This document shows positions 9,886 to 22,599 of a stretch of DNA of 64,000 nt, piece by piece. Position 1 is the first letter of the stretch, and each line of letters begins with the position of its first letter. The notes beneath the pieces were generated by a model that was not told the DNA's origin, did no database searches, and saw only the letters and a program-made list of their open reading frames with translations. This stretch comes from Pyrrhosoma nymphula (Eukaryota; Arthropoda; Insecta; Odonata; Coenagrionidae). The stretch lies in the NCBI GenBank assembly GCA_963573305.1, contig OY754329.1:20303200-20367199 (forward strand). Direction: 5' to 3'. Both the position numbers and the translations under genes were made by a program.

Positions 9886-10400
9886 TAATTATTTGAATAA
9901 AAAATAATAAAAAAAAACGTTTTTAAAACGGACCAAAATGTATTCAATAATTTCTCCTAGCCTCACACACATATCCCCATGCAGATTCGTAGTCTCATAC
10001 AGAGAGATTGTCCTGAAAATTTGTGATTGTGAATTTTAATAGTTATGAAAATAGTTGTAAGATTGAAAACGAAAAACGTGGGGCGCATGCTGTAGATAGT
10101 AGTAAGGATTGTAGGGAGTAGCTGTCGTTGAGAAAACTCACGTAACAGTTCAAGGGCTATAAAATTGTTAGTGACTTAGGTGAGCTGTTCATGCATCAAT
10201 TATGTAATTCGTACGCCCCACGTTTATCGTTTTCAATCTTACAAATGTTTTCATAGCTATAAAAATTCACAATCACATATTTTTAGGACAATCTGTATGA
10301 GGTTATGAATCTGTATGGGGCTAGGAGAAATTATTTTATATTTTTTGATCCGTTTTAAAAACGTGGCTTTTTAAAATAATTTTTTATTTAAATAATTATC
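9886..10400. mobile_element. Long foldback element, ~200-bp arms
   Basis: The left arm (about 9886-10090; CGTTTTTAAAACGG, AATTTCTCCTAGCC, TGTGATTGTGAATTTT, CGTGGGGCG) is answered by its complement at about 10208-10400. The spacer is around 120 bases. No GAAAC hammerhead core and no ORF are present. It looks like a foldback transposon remnant. Confidence 0.7.
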
Positions 10401-10491
10401 AGTAATTTCTTCCATACTGCCTTATCCTTGCTTAATGCTTATCTCTCTTACTTCTACAATTATGCATTGCTTCATACTTTCCCTATTGTTC

Positions 10492-11055
10492 TTAAGATGG
10501 TTCCACCGTATAATCGCTTAAATATCATTTTATCCATATTCTGTCTACTTATAGAAAAACTTGTCCTCTCTCTGATGTGAGCAACAAAATGTTACCTTTC
10601 CACGCTAATTTATTATCTAATGGAACTTGAAATTATATGGTGCTCAATGTGAGAATGAGGGAAACACGGGAAAAAATAGTATTTTTCCATAAAATATAAA
10701 TGCCATTTTCGTGGAAAACTGTCTCTAAGAAGGAAATAATCCATATATAAATTGAATAAAAATAAAATATAGGCATCTTACCACCTTATTTTTCTAGTTA
10801 TTGAAGAATTAATGCCGTAATTGAAGTCAAAATATGGTAATTCGTAGGAAATGGCGCTGCAGTTGGCTCCTATGGCTGGAAAAAAGTGCTCATTTAAAAT
10901 ACATTCGTGGAATAATCTGCATATTTTGTACTTTACTTCTGGGTTTCTATAGGTAACGCATTTCATCAGCGAAATCAGGATTTTTTGTACAAAATATCAA
11001 AAATGTGGAATTTAGTATTTGTTTTTACTCGCACAGTCGCAGTGGACCTCCTTAA
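10492..11055 (-). mobile_element. TTAA-type MITE family C (copy C1)
   Basis: TTAA occurs at both ends (10492-10495, 11052-11055) with inner GATGGTTCCACC and GGTGGACCTCC-type TIRs inverted relative to each other. Other copies are at 26863, 49873 and 59287. Its right end and flank are duplicated at 9346-9650. Confidence 0.85.
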
Positions 11056-11479
11056 GACAGTAATGCTCCTCCTCTTCCACCACATTAACCCATGACTTTC
11101 TCAGTCTTCTCCTTCCTCTCCGACCTTTCACTCTGCAATCATAAATCTGTTTCGTTAAGAATTTTCTCTTCATCATAAATCCTGATCGTGGAAATCGTAA
11201 TTTTTGTCTAGGATGTTATCTTCCAGTGTGAATGGAGAATGAAATTATGTTTCGGTCATTAAATTTCCTCGAGGTAAAACCGAGCGAAATTCAGGTTTTT
11301 TGTTTTTGCGACTTGAGTGAGAAAATTGATAAATTATGCATAATTTCCACAAATTACGCTTGAAACGAAAAATCCTTAGAACTTTCCATTTCTTTAGTTA
11401 AAGGCAGAAGTCATTATGAAATGCTCTTCATAAATCTGTTGTAAAAACTTAACACCTGTTCTATTTCGCCTGAAATCAT

Positions 11480-12180
11480 TCATAGAACATCTTGATTGGC
11501 AACCACATACCACTGAAATAATCAATAAAATTACTGCTGGGATCTACATGATTAGGAAACTTGCTCCAACTACCTCAACAAAGACTCTGAGTCTTATCTA
11601 CTATGCCTTAATTCATTCCTATTTAGCCTACGGAATTGTCTTCTGGGGAAATGCTAGTGTAGCTACCAAGGCATTTTATGTACAAAAGAGGGCTGTTAAA
11701 TCAATGTTTAGGGTTTCAATAAGAACGCCAGGAAGACCACTGTTCAGGAAAATCATGATACTCACTCTGCCATGTATTTACATCCTGAATTGTTCCATGT
11801 TTGTCAGAAGTAATCGACACCTGTTTATGCCCAATTCTGCTATACATAGCCATGAGACACGTGACACGTGGCAGAGAAAATGTTCATCTGGCTAATCAGC
11901 CACTAAACATTTGCAAGAAAGGTCCTCATCATTCAGCCTCAATGATCTACAATAATATTCCTATTTCAATTAAACGTTTAGCCGGCCAAAACTTCTTTAA
12001 ATATAAATTAAAAGAACTGCTTATTTATAAATGCTACTACAGCGTTGATGAGTTTTTGAGTGATAAATTTTTGTAGTCTGTATTTTACTGCTTGTTTCTT
12101 CTTTTGTATGTATTTTTTGTATGACTAAGTCCTATGTTGTACTTGTATAACCGACAGGACATTAAAGATTGTTATTATAT
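11480..12180 (+). pseudogene. Jockey/CR1-like LINE fragment, second family (L7)
   Basis: Translation gives EHLDWQPHT, AGIYMIRKLAP, LSLIYYALIHSYLAYGIVFWG, VQKRAVKSMF and, after a frameshift near 11830, HLANQPLNICKKGPHHSASM and YNNIPISIK. This is the conserved region C-terminal to the reverse transcriptase of insect non-LTR elements. The stop is near 12075, followed by a ~100-base 3' UTR and a TTATTATATTATA-type tail. Catalytic RT motifs are absent (5' truncation), so the copy is dead. It is unrelated in sequence to the L1-L5 family. Confidence 0.8.
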
Positions 12181-13022
12181 TATAAATGGAAGGTAAAAGT
12201 CAGATTTTAATATTTTCATCACCATCCATAAAGAATTTTGAGCCCCTAATCCAGAGATTTTTTCATCACCTTCAAAAGAAGCTGCGTTGGTAAATAAGCT
12301 TTTGCAAAGTCTTTCACGGTTGCCTTGATCTTCCGGTTGAATTCCAGTTTAACGAAGTATATTGCCGTGAAATATGAGCATCTATCTCGCTTGCAGAATC
12401 AATTTTCTCCGAGAAATTAAATGCGTAAAGTAAATTGTTTCCAGTTGAACCAGCTGTAATGGGGAGAGGAGACAAGGAGTTGATGCTGTTCGTGCTAACG
12501 GGGCCTGGTTACTATGTTCATGAAGTTAGTCGGCTTCATCCGAAGGTTGGGAGCAACTTTGCATGGGCCTTTATCTGAGAAACTGCTGGAATTCAGTGAT
12601 CTCAGGACTAAAATATTATTTGTGATCCAACTGAGAAAAAGAATGTTCTTGAAATGTTATAGGTTGGACTTGGGGCTTCCCGTTTCGAAAAGAAACTAAA
12701 GGTGTAAGATGGAATGTATCACAGTGATGGCCTTAGATTTGATAAGAGAAAATTTGGAGCAATTTAATTAAGAATATTGTTTCTGTATAGATAAATGAGG
12801 CTTTTTAGGCTCTTCTTGAAGTTAATTATTGTAATACCATGTTACGTTTATTATAGTAATGTAGGTATAAGAGTGGAAGCATTTATGATAGATTTTCGGG
12901 GAAAAATATGTTATGTGCTATCAGACCAAGGTAGAAACTGTTAAAAGTACCTACCCTAATTCAATCCCTTAATAATAATGACTAAGTTTATCTCCATTGT
13001 CTCAGGCTCAACCTTATGGAAG
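12181..13022. other. No gene or repeat recognised
   Basis: Ordinary AT-rich sequence. Short ORFs only, none recognised. Confidence 0.5.
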
Positions 13023-13230
13023 TTCATTTTATCGTAAATGAAAAGGAAAAACTATGTTATATTCCACCAATTTATTTTCAGGTACAACTAGTTTCGACGC
13101 AGCGGCGTCATCTTCAGGTACAAAGAGTACTCTTTGTACCTGAAGATGACGCTGCTGCGTCGAAACTAGTTGTACCTGAAAATAAATTGGTGGAATATAA
13201 CAAAGTTTTTCCTTTTCATTTACGATTAAA
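13023..13230. repeat. Foldback with paired hammerhead-like motifs
   Basis: The arms are near-perfect over about 95 bases. Plus motif 13136-13175: GTAC, CTGAAGA, U, GACGC/GCGTC stem with TGCT loop, GAAACTAGTT, GTAC. Minus copy at 13080-13119. The design matches 1906-1944, but with different stem sequences. Confidence 0.75.
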
Positions 13231-14284
13231 TGACTAAGTTCCTTACTGTAGGCCTTCCCGGCCTCCAATGAAATATTTGTTTTCCGCTTAAACATTCTAA
13301 GCTGTAAATGTAAGACTAAAATTTTTATAGAAAATAAAAACAATTATAAAAACAAATACATTTTCATAACATGAGGACATTCTTCGTAATCAAATTAACA
13401 TTCATTCATAAAGCATTCATAAAAATGTAATTATTATCAGATTCAGTTTAAATATATATATCAATGCACATTTCATGGACTGACTGGTTGGGTCTGTCCA
13501 TAAAATTGAATTATAATGTTGATTAACGCTGTTGAACCTGCTTATTTCATCGTCGTATTGGTTGAATAGTAACGTTTCCATCTGAGTTGTTTGTTTTGTG
13601 GAACATTTGGCAGACCTTAATTATTTCACTGCACGAAAACGCTAAAATTACAGATGGCTGCTCACCATGACTAAGTAATAAGTTGTACGCTTTGTGTTTT
13701 GAACCCGATGTAGTCTTTTAATTTCTGACTTCATTTGGATGTGAAATCCATATTCTTAAACTTGTCACCTCGGCGGAATCGTTGAAGTAGGTAGGTGATA
13801 AAATGTCATTTCCCACTCCCTATCTATTCCTCTTTTTTTGCGATGCCTATCTCCAAGGCCGTTTTACACGATGCACTTTACTGCACAATCTGATGTACGT
13901 ATTGATGTGCATTGAAAATTGCGTCGTGTTAAGCGATGAATTGCAAGAGTGCATGCGCAAATGCATGAACGGCAGATGGGAAAATAGCCCCTGCTTTAAG
14001 GTGGTTCCAAGGCCATGGACCTCTGTTAGGATAAATTTGAACCCTAATTGAAGAGGTGACATTCAGTGCCGTCTACTTTCACCAAACATCCTTATTCCGC
14101 ATAATCTTTTACGTTAATATATAAATCTCCAGAATGGTTCATCGTTAAGATAGTTTCAGAGGAATTTCGTTTGCCGTTGAATGGGGTATAAAATTGAAAA
14201 AGAATGCTTATATTTTTACACATTACTATATAATGGAAACATAACACTTTATTGTTCTACTTAAATATTTCATCATTTTCCGAT
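13231..14284. other. Mostly unassigned
   Basis: A lone TTAAGGTGGTTCC at about 13997 resembles a TTAA-family left end, but no partner end was found. Otherwise nothing. Confidence 0.4.
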
Positions 14285-14777
14285 GACCCTACTTTTTCTT
14301 TCTTTTTCGTTTAGTCTTTACCAGAAGCAATTTTGATTGGTGAGTCACGAATAGGAAACTTAGGAATAGGTATATTGAGAGTTAGTCAATAATTTGACGA
14401 AACACGCCGATTTTCTATGATTTTCTTATGATTTTCTATGGTTTGGTTGTCTCTTGTAATTTTTTTTTAATTTGTATTTTGCTGCATATTTATTTAAGGA
14501 TTAATGTGCACATCGTCATTCATCTACAAGTATTTGGTATTGGATGCAGGTTAAAATTGTGCTCCCACTGTTCAATTGGAGTGGTTGCATATCGTATTTT
14601 TCAAATGTATATAGCTCTCTACCTAATAGAAAATGTTTGCTATAGCTACCTCAGATGTGGTGAGCTGAAATATCTTCTCTTTGAGTTTATCTCGTCTAGC
14701 ACTGGTCAATAGTGTTAATTGATTTTCATAATTTGATTTGTGAATGAACGCTGGCACAAAATAATGCTGATTTGAAT
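14285..14777 (-). repeat. Repeat B (copy 1), joined to MITE A2
   Basis: This is the reverse complement of 46490-46977 over its whole length (shared words include GGATGCAGGTTAAAATTGTG, CACTGTTCAATTGGAGT, GATTGGTGAGTCACGAATAG). In both places B abuts the same end of a family-A element. No protein function is recognised in it. Confidence 0.75.
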
Positions 14778-15289
14778 TTAAGGTGGTTTGACCGAAAAAT
14801 CACTTCTCCTAGAATTTGATGAATTTGGCCTCATTTTAAAGAAAAAACTCTCATCTTTCCAATGGTATAAAAATATAAACCCCTTGCCGAACCACTTTCC
14901 GAGCAATTTGCCTGTAAATATGAATAGTTTTACATGGGATAGATTATGGCTGTGCGTTCCGGAGGGAGAATATTAAACAAATTAGGAACTTCTAGCACCT
15001 AGATTTCGTCAAAAAACTAACAGTGTGTAGATTGCATGTTTTCTCAACGATATAAAAAATAATCTATTACTCACCACAGTAATTTTGATAGAATCGCAAA
15101 AAAAGCTGCCGGTTTGAAGGGTTTTCAGCCGTACGGCGGGAAAAAATGAGTCAATTTAGAGACTTATGTAGCTTTATTTTTTTAATTACTGCGAATTTTG
15201 ATCATATATAACTATATCTTTGCGCCATTAATATTACAATATTTATTTCAAACTTCTGACAGACGCTGAAATAAAAAAATAAATTTCCC
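14778..15289 (-). mobile_element. TTAA-type MITE family A (copy 2), truncated
   Basis: Begins TTAAGGTGGTTTGACCGAAA, continues CTAGAATTTGATGAATTTGG and GGAGGGAGAATATTAA, and stops at about 15289 after GACGCTGAAATAAA. It thus lacks the last ~60 bases (the GAGACCAT...CTCGCTC end). Reading strand is opposite to A1, A3, A5 and A6. Confidence 0.8.
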
Positions 15290-17072
15290 CTCTGTGGTTT
15301 TATGAAACTGTGGAAAATGTTCTTTGTCAGTCACCTGTCACTTAACGTTGGTTATTTCCGTTGAAATCCCACAAGTTATTGTCTTTATCAATAAGAGTCA
15401 CAATTCGTTTTAGCTCCTCAAACAGTGTACTAATGAATAAAATGGTATTAACTTAATGTCATTGCATCTTAAATTTGATCATAAGAAATTCTCATTTGGA
15501 CCCTGTACCTCAACATTTTCGTTATTTCCTTCAAGGCCTCCTCATTCAAAAATGAATGAATAGATGGAATCCCAAACCTTCCGTCTAATGGCGCCCTTAA
15601 CCCTTTTGCGACGGAGACGGGGAAAATTTCTTTGCTTTGCCATTACGGAGCTTTCACTACGCTAGGATCTTCTCGGATACCTATTTCCCTAACTTGGGTC
15701 GGGGCCTAGAGGGATGTTGAACCTTTTTCTCGGCCACCGGGCGGAGATAATCTCCGCCCCTTTCCGCTTGGTGTGCCGATTACGGCATGAGGTCGCGGTT
15801 AACTATTTTTTTATGCGATAGTTTTGCTAAAAACATTGTTGCTACAGCCTCGATATTTATTTTATCGGATATGAATTATTTTAGATTTAAAATGCCTTTA
15901 CAGCTTTTAAACGAAATTCTACCATTAATATTAAGCTCTCTAGCAACAAAAATCGTATCAATGGTTAAATAAGTAATTTCGTCATTGTATTCCGCACTTG
16001 GAAATGATTTTGACGATTATTCAATGATAAAAATTATTACAAATTTAAAATATCCTTATTAAAGATATTGACATCATCAGAGCGCGAATCGAAGAATCGG
16101 CACTTTTTCGGAAATTTTCACTGTGTTTAATCATGAGATGTGCGGTCTACGGAACTCTTGCTTTTGGAAATTTATGCAAAGATCACATTTATCACGTACG
16201 AATATGTTGATTATGTAAAAAATTTCTCAACCTTTTTTTATTATTCTTATTCTAACTTTTTTTATTTCTAAAATCATCCGATTTTAGGAGTATGAAATTC
16301 TTCGAAGCGAATGTTATAACTTCAACATTTGTGCGCTTCGGGATTTAAAACACTGTCAGGAAACACTGTATTCTTTAGACGGAGACCATTGACCAACGAA
16401 AACAGAACTGAAATAGTCAGCTGTCAAGATCAAGTAAGCATGAGTAATTACAGGGAAAATAAGCATTTGATCTCACTAAAAATATGGCCGTCAACTCATA
16501 TAAAAGAATAACATTCAGTTGTTTACCTAAAAACATAATAACTCCCTAACTAACTTACGATCAGTTATTTTTCATTGACATTGGGTGACGATATTATTTA
16601 TTTTTGAGAGCTGAGTTATAATATTTATTGCTGAAGAACGAGGACCTTCTATATGCATGATTTCGTGTTTTACTTACATATCATAGTTAAACTTAATTAT
16701 CATTGTTTCCTCAATGTCTCTTTGATATTTATTCACTTTTACCTGTTCATACCTTATAGTGGAATAATATCTGGGGGTCGATCTAGGATAGGATTGTAAT
16801 TCTTAATCAGGCGACTTCATGAAGAAATCACATGTGATGAGCAAATTAGTGTTTCGAACGTCGTACAAAATCATGTAGTTGCACGTCCGCTAAACACTCA
16901 CTTCTCTGGCTCTTAATTAAACACATGCGTAATCGTAAAACCTATGATGCAACAATGGTAGTGGCATTTGATGATCACCTTGAAAAGGGCGATGAAAAAG
17001 CCTGATGAAAAAGCTGGTGAATTTATTTGAATCCATAGCAACGTTATAACATAAATGGAGTATGTAGTCATT
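15290..17072. other. No gene or repeat recognised
   Basis: AT-rich DNA with scattered short ORFs. Nothing supported. Confidence 0.5.
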
Positions 17073-17644
17073 TTAAGGTGGTATGAACGAGATAGTTCCC
17101 TAGTCATAATGGAGACCATATTAAAATTTTATTTTTTTTATTTTAGCGTCTGTAAGAAGTGTGATGTAAATACTGTAATATTAATGGCGCAGAGATATAG
17201 CTATATAAGACCAAAATTCTCAGTTATTAAATAAATAAGGCTACATAAGTGACTAATTTGACTCATTTTTTCCCGCCGTATGGCTGAAAACATGCTGAAA
17301 ACCCTTCAAAATAGCAGGTTTTTTGCGATTCTGTAAACATTACTGCGGTGAGTAATAGATAATTTTTTATAAATAGTTGAGAAAACATGCAATCTACACA
17401 CAGTTTTTTTAACGACATCTAGGTGCTAGAAGTTCCTAATTTGTTTAATATTATCCCTCTGGAGTGCACAGCCATATTCTATCGCATGTAAAACAGCTTA
17501 TATTTGTAGGCAAATTCCTCGAAAAGTAGTTCGGCAATAGGTTGATATTTTGATTTCATTGGAAAGATGAGAGTTTTTTTCTTTAAAATGAGGCCAAATT
17601 CATAAAATTCTAGGTGAAGTGATTTTTCGCTCAAACTACCTTAA
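17073..17644 (+). mobile_element. TTAA-type MITE family A (copy 3), complete
   Basis: TTAA at 17073-17076 and 17641-17644. TIRs GGTGGTATGAACGAGA / TTCGCTCAAACTACC. 572 bases, no ORF of note. The best complete copy with intact TTAA at both borders. Confidence 0.85.
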
Positions 17645-17835
17645 ATATCAAAAATTCAATTTTTGTCGCCCAATAACTTGTAAAAAAGAGTTTTACCAGA
17701 GTCAAGACCTAGGTAAACCGCTTTCTCGTACCCTAAATTTTTAAATTTGTGATTTTCGTCAAAATCGTTAGAGCCGTTCTCGAAAAAAGTTTCGTATATC
17801 TATACTTACATACATAAATACACACATATATACAT
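17645..17835 (+). repeat. Retroelement-tail-like fragment
   Basis: GCCCAATAACTTGTAAAA, TCGTCAAAATCGTTAGAGCC and a CATACATAAATACACACA tail resemble the 3' end of an RTE-type element or SINE. It directly follows MITE A3. The family is uncertain. Confidence 0.35.
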
Positions 17836-18792
17836 GATTTGTGAGTTTAATAGTGTAGGATAATTTTCTTCAGAGTTCTGAAGCACTTGTTTTGATGCAT
17901 CACATCATTATGATACAGCAATTAGTCCTAAAGCGCCAGTCTTAACGAACGCACCTCAGTGGAGAGGAGGAGAGAGGTGGGGGAATGAGTTACTGATGGG
18001 AATAATTGTGGCGCTGGGAACGAGGAAGGGGATACAGGTATTCTTGAAGCAACAGGGATGTTACACGCTCTTCCACGCTTCCCACACGAATAATCTCGTG
18101 CTGGACGAGTTTATTGAAGTACTTTATTTATTTCATTTTTGAAAAAAAAATAAAAAGATCAAACAAATTCTAAAATCACCATGGCGTTATGTCCTCCGAC
18201 CAGATGCTTGGCAGATTCTGTTTTGTTTTATTCTAACAAATTTCCATTTTCACTTTTTTCTTAAACTGAGCTTGTACTGTTTCGTGCATCGATTCTACTT
18301 TCTTTGGACACAGCTGGAGTTTACGTCGGTGATTCAGTCCCAATTTCGTTTCTCAAGACGAAAAATACGAGTGCAATTTCTTCACGAGTTTCCTCCGCAC
18401 GCTACCACGTCGCTAGGTGAACGGATGGTTTAAATATTTAATCCCTCGGACGCCGTTCTCCGAGGTGGAGAAAGTTGGAAATTCCCACTGCCGTGTTTCC
18501 TTTAATTTATCATCCACTCTTTAATCAAGTACTTCTCTATGAAGTAAGTGAGTTTATGAAGTTTATAAAAAAGACTTTCTGAGAACTACTTCCACGCGTC
18601 AAATGTCTCCTGGTACAGGCACGTGGGGCTTGTAGGGCTTCGGCCCCCTCTGAAATTTAATATCATATTCTTAGTGTAGTTTTACCATGCATTATATTGG
18701 TTGAAATATAAAAGGGTTCGAGAGGAGAAAAAGGTGATAAAAAAGCCGTTTTATATAAAAAAGAGTGTTCGTGAATAAACTGCAATAACGAA
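17836..18792. other. No gene or repeat recognised
   Basis: Mixed composition, no exon signals I would defend. Confidence 0.5.
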
Positions 18793-19354
18793 TTAAGGTA
18801 GTTTGAGCGAAAAATCATTTCACCTAGAATTTGATGAATTTGGCCTCATTTTAAAGAAACAACTCTCATCTTTCCAATTATATCAAAATATCAACCCCTT
18901 GCCGAACTACTTTTCGAGCAATTTACATAAAAATATAAGCTGTTTTACATGGGATAGATTATGGCTGAGCGCTCCAGAGGGAGAATATTGAAGGAAATAG
19001 GAATTTATAACACCTAGATTTCGTCAAAAAACTAATGGTGTATAGATTGCATGTTTTCTAAACTATTTATAAAATATAATCTAGTACTCATCACAGCAAC
19101 TTTTACAGAATCACAAAAAAACCAGCGGGTTTGAAGGGTTTTCAGCCGTTCGGCGGGAAAAAATCAGTCAAGTTAGAGATTCATATTGCTTTATTTATGT
19201 AATTACTGAGATTTTTGGGCATATATAACTATATATTTGCGCCATTAATATAACAATATTTATTTCGTACCTCTTACAGACGCTGAAATTAAAGATTAAA
19301 TTTGAATATGGTCTCCATTATGACTAGGGAACTATCTCGCTCAAACCACCTTGA
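18793..19354 (-). mobile_element. TTAA-type MITE family A (copy 4), complete
   Basis: TTAA at 18793 and TTGA at 19351 (one substitution). TIRs GGTAGTTTGAGCGAAAAA / CTATCTCGCTCAAACCACC. 562 bases. Confidence 0.85.
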
Positions 19355-19817
19355 ATTGTACCAAGAGAGGACCCCCCAGGCGTCAGATTAAGCCAAACCT
19401 AAATCATGGCTACGTCACATTCCTGGTATGTTTCCGGTAGTGTTGTTCAAGATAGTGACCATCCTATAAATAATCGTGACTCTCTATAACTTTTCTTTTG
19501 TAGAAAATTTCCTTTTTTTTTAGATGCTCTACCGTAATGAGATTCAGAACATAATTGAGGCAATTGTATGAGGCGCCACTACCAGAAACTCGCAGTGTTC
19601 ATTTTAAATTTGAAATCTCAATTGACTCAATAAGTATTTTACGTTAGATTTAATTTATTATTTATAGTAATGAAATTGCATGTATTCTTCATCTTAAACA
19701 GTCGCCGAAAACATGATTTGTTCATTAAACCTTGCGTGAGTAAAACACTTTGTAATAATTATTATTTCAAATTAATTGTGAGATACCACTTTTATAATTA
19801 GTCACTTCTAATAATTT

Positions 19818-20205
19818 ATTGAGGTTTGACCAATTAAAATTCCTTTATTTCTCATCCAACGTTTCGCCAATTTTTTTCTTAATTAATGTTTGGTGTAATC
19901 TGGTGTGTTCTCTTGTTGCCAAGAAACTGTTTATATTTACCCTGTAAATTGGAATGGCTGATATCATTTTAGTGTAATTAAAGCTTCACAGTTTTGTTGA
20001 TATTTGTTAAATTAGTTTACCGGATAAAAAATGTACAGTGTAGTTATCTCCATGGTGGTTATAACAATTGTTTTTATTCTGTTTATATCTGTTTATGTGG
20101 TTAATTTTGTTTTATGGTTTTCAATTAGCCCTGAGGATGGCAATAAATTTGCCGAAACGTTGGAAGTGAAATAAAGGAATTTTAACTGACCAAACCTCAA
20201 CATAT
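19818..20205. repeat. Inverted repeat with hammerhead-like motif and long spacer
   Basis: Arms TTGAGGTTTGACCAATTAAA... and its complement end at 20205, with a spacer of about 260 bases. The plus motif at 20129-20163 reads CC, CTGAGGA, U, GGCAA/TTGCC stem, GAAACGTT, GG. The left arm keeps CCAACGTTTCGCCAA, but its CTGANGA part is lost. Confidence 0.7.
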
Positions 20206-20286
20206 TAAAAGAAGAGATTATTTGTACGTGGTCAATAAATACATTAATTTATAATTAGTGTTTGACTTTATAATATTCAGGATTTT

Positions 20287-20430
20287 GGTTCTGCGATTAA
20301 ATTATTTAATATTATGCAACAGTTTCGCCGTGCTATGCTGCCGGCTTCGTCGGGCTTTTAAGAACAACAAGCCGGCAGCATATCACGGCGAAACTGTTGC
20401 ATAATATTAAATAATTTAATCGCAGAACCA
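20287..20430. repeat. Foldback with hammerhead-like motifs
   Basis: 61-base arms (20287-20347 and 20369-20430) contain TGCAACAGTTTCGCCGTG and its complement. The plus-strand form is AGCCGGC...CACGGCGAAACTGTTGC. GAAAC and stem II are kept; the CTGANGA strand is degenerate (CGACGA). Confidence 0.6.
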
Positions 20431-20751
20431 AAAGCCTGAATACCATAAACAATGAGCTGCGAAAATCTACAAAAAAAGTGTTTAACTTTGTTTGTGTTGT
20501 CGTCAATTTTGCTTGGGGAGACTCAATCATACATCAACTTGACCGTTTATCTTATTTTGTCGATTTTATTAGAGCTGCAGGTGTAGTTGGAGATAGGAAT
20601 CATACTCTCCGTGGTCACTGTTGACTTGAAGGACTGAAATTCATCCAGACAGTATGGCAGTTGACCTCCCGAGTGTCTAATGGAACCTATCCCTGTCCCT
20701 CTCTAATAGGCTTGTCACGCAATCAATCCGGTCGTGGGAGATCTTCGTTAT

Positions 20752-21830
20752 GCCTACATCTACATACTACCCCGCAAGCCGTCTCAATAGGCTTGTGGCG
20801 GGGGGTGTTAGGACACCAGCCGATTGCATATAAAAAGGAAACGCTCTAATGAAATTACGCCTAGCATTTATTAAAGTCCCTTATTGTTCGGGGGAAAAAC
20901 GAATTCCCATACCTATCCGTTCGCCAAAATATATCTCTTAATTTATGGTTTCTGTCGGACCTGGAAATATAGTGGGGTTCTAATATGATGTTCTCCGTGT
21001 CGCTCTTAAAGATATCTATTCTCAATTATTCAAGCAATCTAAGCCTAGCGCGCAGCCTCCGAGTCTCTAGCGGCTCCCAGCCTAATTCGTTTAACATCTG
21101 TGTCACTGTCTGTACGCCCGTAGCAGTTTTAGACGAATCGCGCAGCTTTCCTTTGTACTTTATTAAGTTCCCGGATTAAGTCTTTCTGCACCGGATCCCA
21201 TATGCTCGCTGCATATTCAAGGTGTTGCCGGATGAGTGCGAAATAGCACCTCTCTTTTACTTTTTCATCCGAAATTCTTCCCACAAAACGCTTGACGAAT
21301 CCTAGCTTCTTCAGAGCTCTGCCACAAATATTTATTATATTTGTTCCCCACGATAGGTTCGAAGTTATCGTAACTCCTAGATATTTCACTTCATCTGTCG
21401 CCGTTATGTTAACACCATCCACAGCATAAGCATGGGGATAGTTGGACGACCTCCGCAAGAAATGTTCCGCCGCGCATTTGCTCAGATTAAGTACGAGTCC
21501 CCACTCTTGGCTCCACACATGAACGTTGTTTAAATCCGATGATAGAATTTCAAAGTCAGAGTGATCACTAATTTCGCGATAGATGACAGCGTCGTCAGCA
21601 AATAAACGTATTTTTCTGCTAATTCGAGAGCATAGGTCATTTATGTATATAATGAACAAAAGGGGGCCGATTATGCTTCCTTGTGGGACACCTGATGTCA
21701 CTATAACTACATCAGAGCCAATTCCTCTCTTTGATATGTTCTCCTTTACCTCATTTTTTATTCAATTCACGAATAAATCATCCGATGTTGGTTCCTGTGT
21801 GCGTCTTCACCAGAATGAAACTCTTTAAAA
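20752..21830 (-). pseudogene. CR1/Jockey-like LINE with RT domain (copy L2)
   Basis: On the minus strand the element runs from a partial reverse transcriptase to its 3' tail (CCCCGCAAGCCG...CTACATACTACC at 20756). Visible in order are the palm motif TSGVPQGSIIGPLLFIIYIN, catalytic FADD (IRLFADDAVIYREI), the VKYLGVTI block, EYAASIWDP and KVQRKAARFV. A frameshift near 21130 precedes the final RTDRYG-FFP part. The upstream fingers, APE endonuclease and ORF1 are missing, so it is 5'-truncated and inactive. It is the most complete RT of this family in the window. Confidence 0.9.
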
Positions 21831-22599
21831 AAAAGCTAAATTTAAGACTATAGTGAATAAGCGGAAGATGGAAAGTGAACCTAATGCCAAGTTGAAGTTG
21901 CCGAAAAAATTATTTTATTTAACCGATAATTCACCTTTTCATGCTTATTCCTCTTAAATGTCTTCCGGTGTGGATTCCGAAACAAGTAAAGGTTTATAAT
22001 TTACAATTTGGTCATCAGATACCTTCCTAGATGCTATCGATTATTCTGGGAAGTTTCCTATGAAGGTAAAACCGTGTTTGGGGTGGGAAGAGAGGTCAAA
22101 GTTGGAAAGTCTTCCTCGGGTAAACTTTGGTGGAGGTTAAATCCTCGCTTACCATCAGTTCCCGTTCTGTTTCGTAAAATCATCTCTCTCAATTCCTAAT
22201 ACACTATATTTTGAGAAACAAGTATTAGCATAGAGTAAGTGTATTACTCTGTGGTAAATGAATACAATAGTGAAGAAAACTTGAAGAGACGTTAGTACAT
22301 CATATTTTATTAAAGTATGGAAATGCAAGCATACAATGATAGGTATAGAATAATACATGTCTCTATGGTAATTTAGTTGAAAATGTGATCCGAATAGATG
22401 AATGTCTAAACTTTAAAACTACAGATTAGGCAAATATCTATGTGAAGATGAATCATAAATAGTTACCTAGATTGTGCGCTGTAGATTTAGTCTAAGTTTA
22501 ACGTTTTCTAAAAGTTGTTTACGGAGACAGGAGAGGGAAGGTTCTGTATTTCCAACTATCGAACGATGTGAAATCCACCTAGCTTATGTACACCTGGTT

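Noticed and set aside
18803..18991. A ~62 residue ORF (EKSFHLEFDEFGLILKK...) repeated at 14788-14976 and 18803-18991
   Set aside because: It is part of MITE A beginning in its TIR; disrupted in other A copies. Chance frame.
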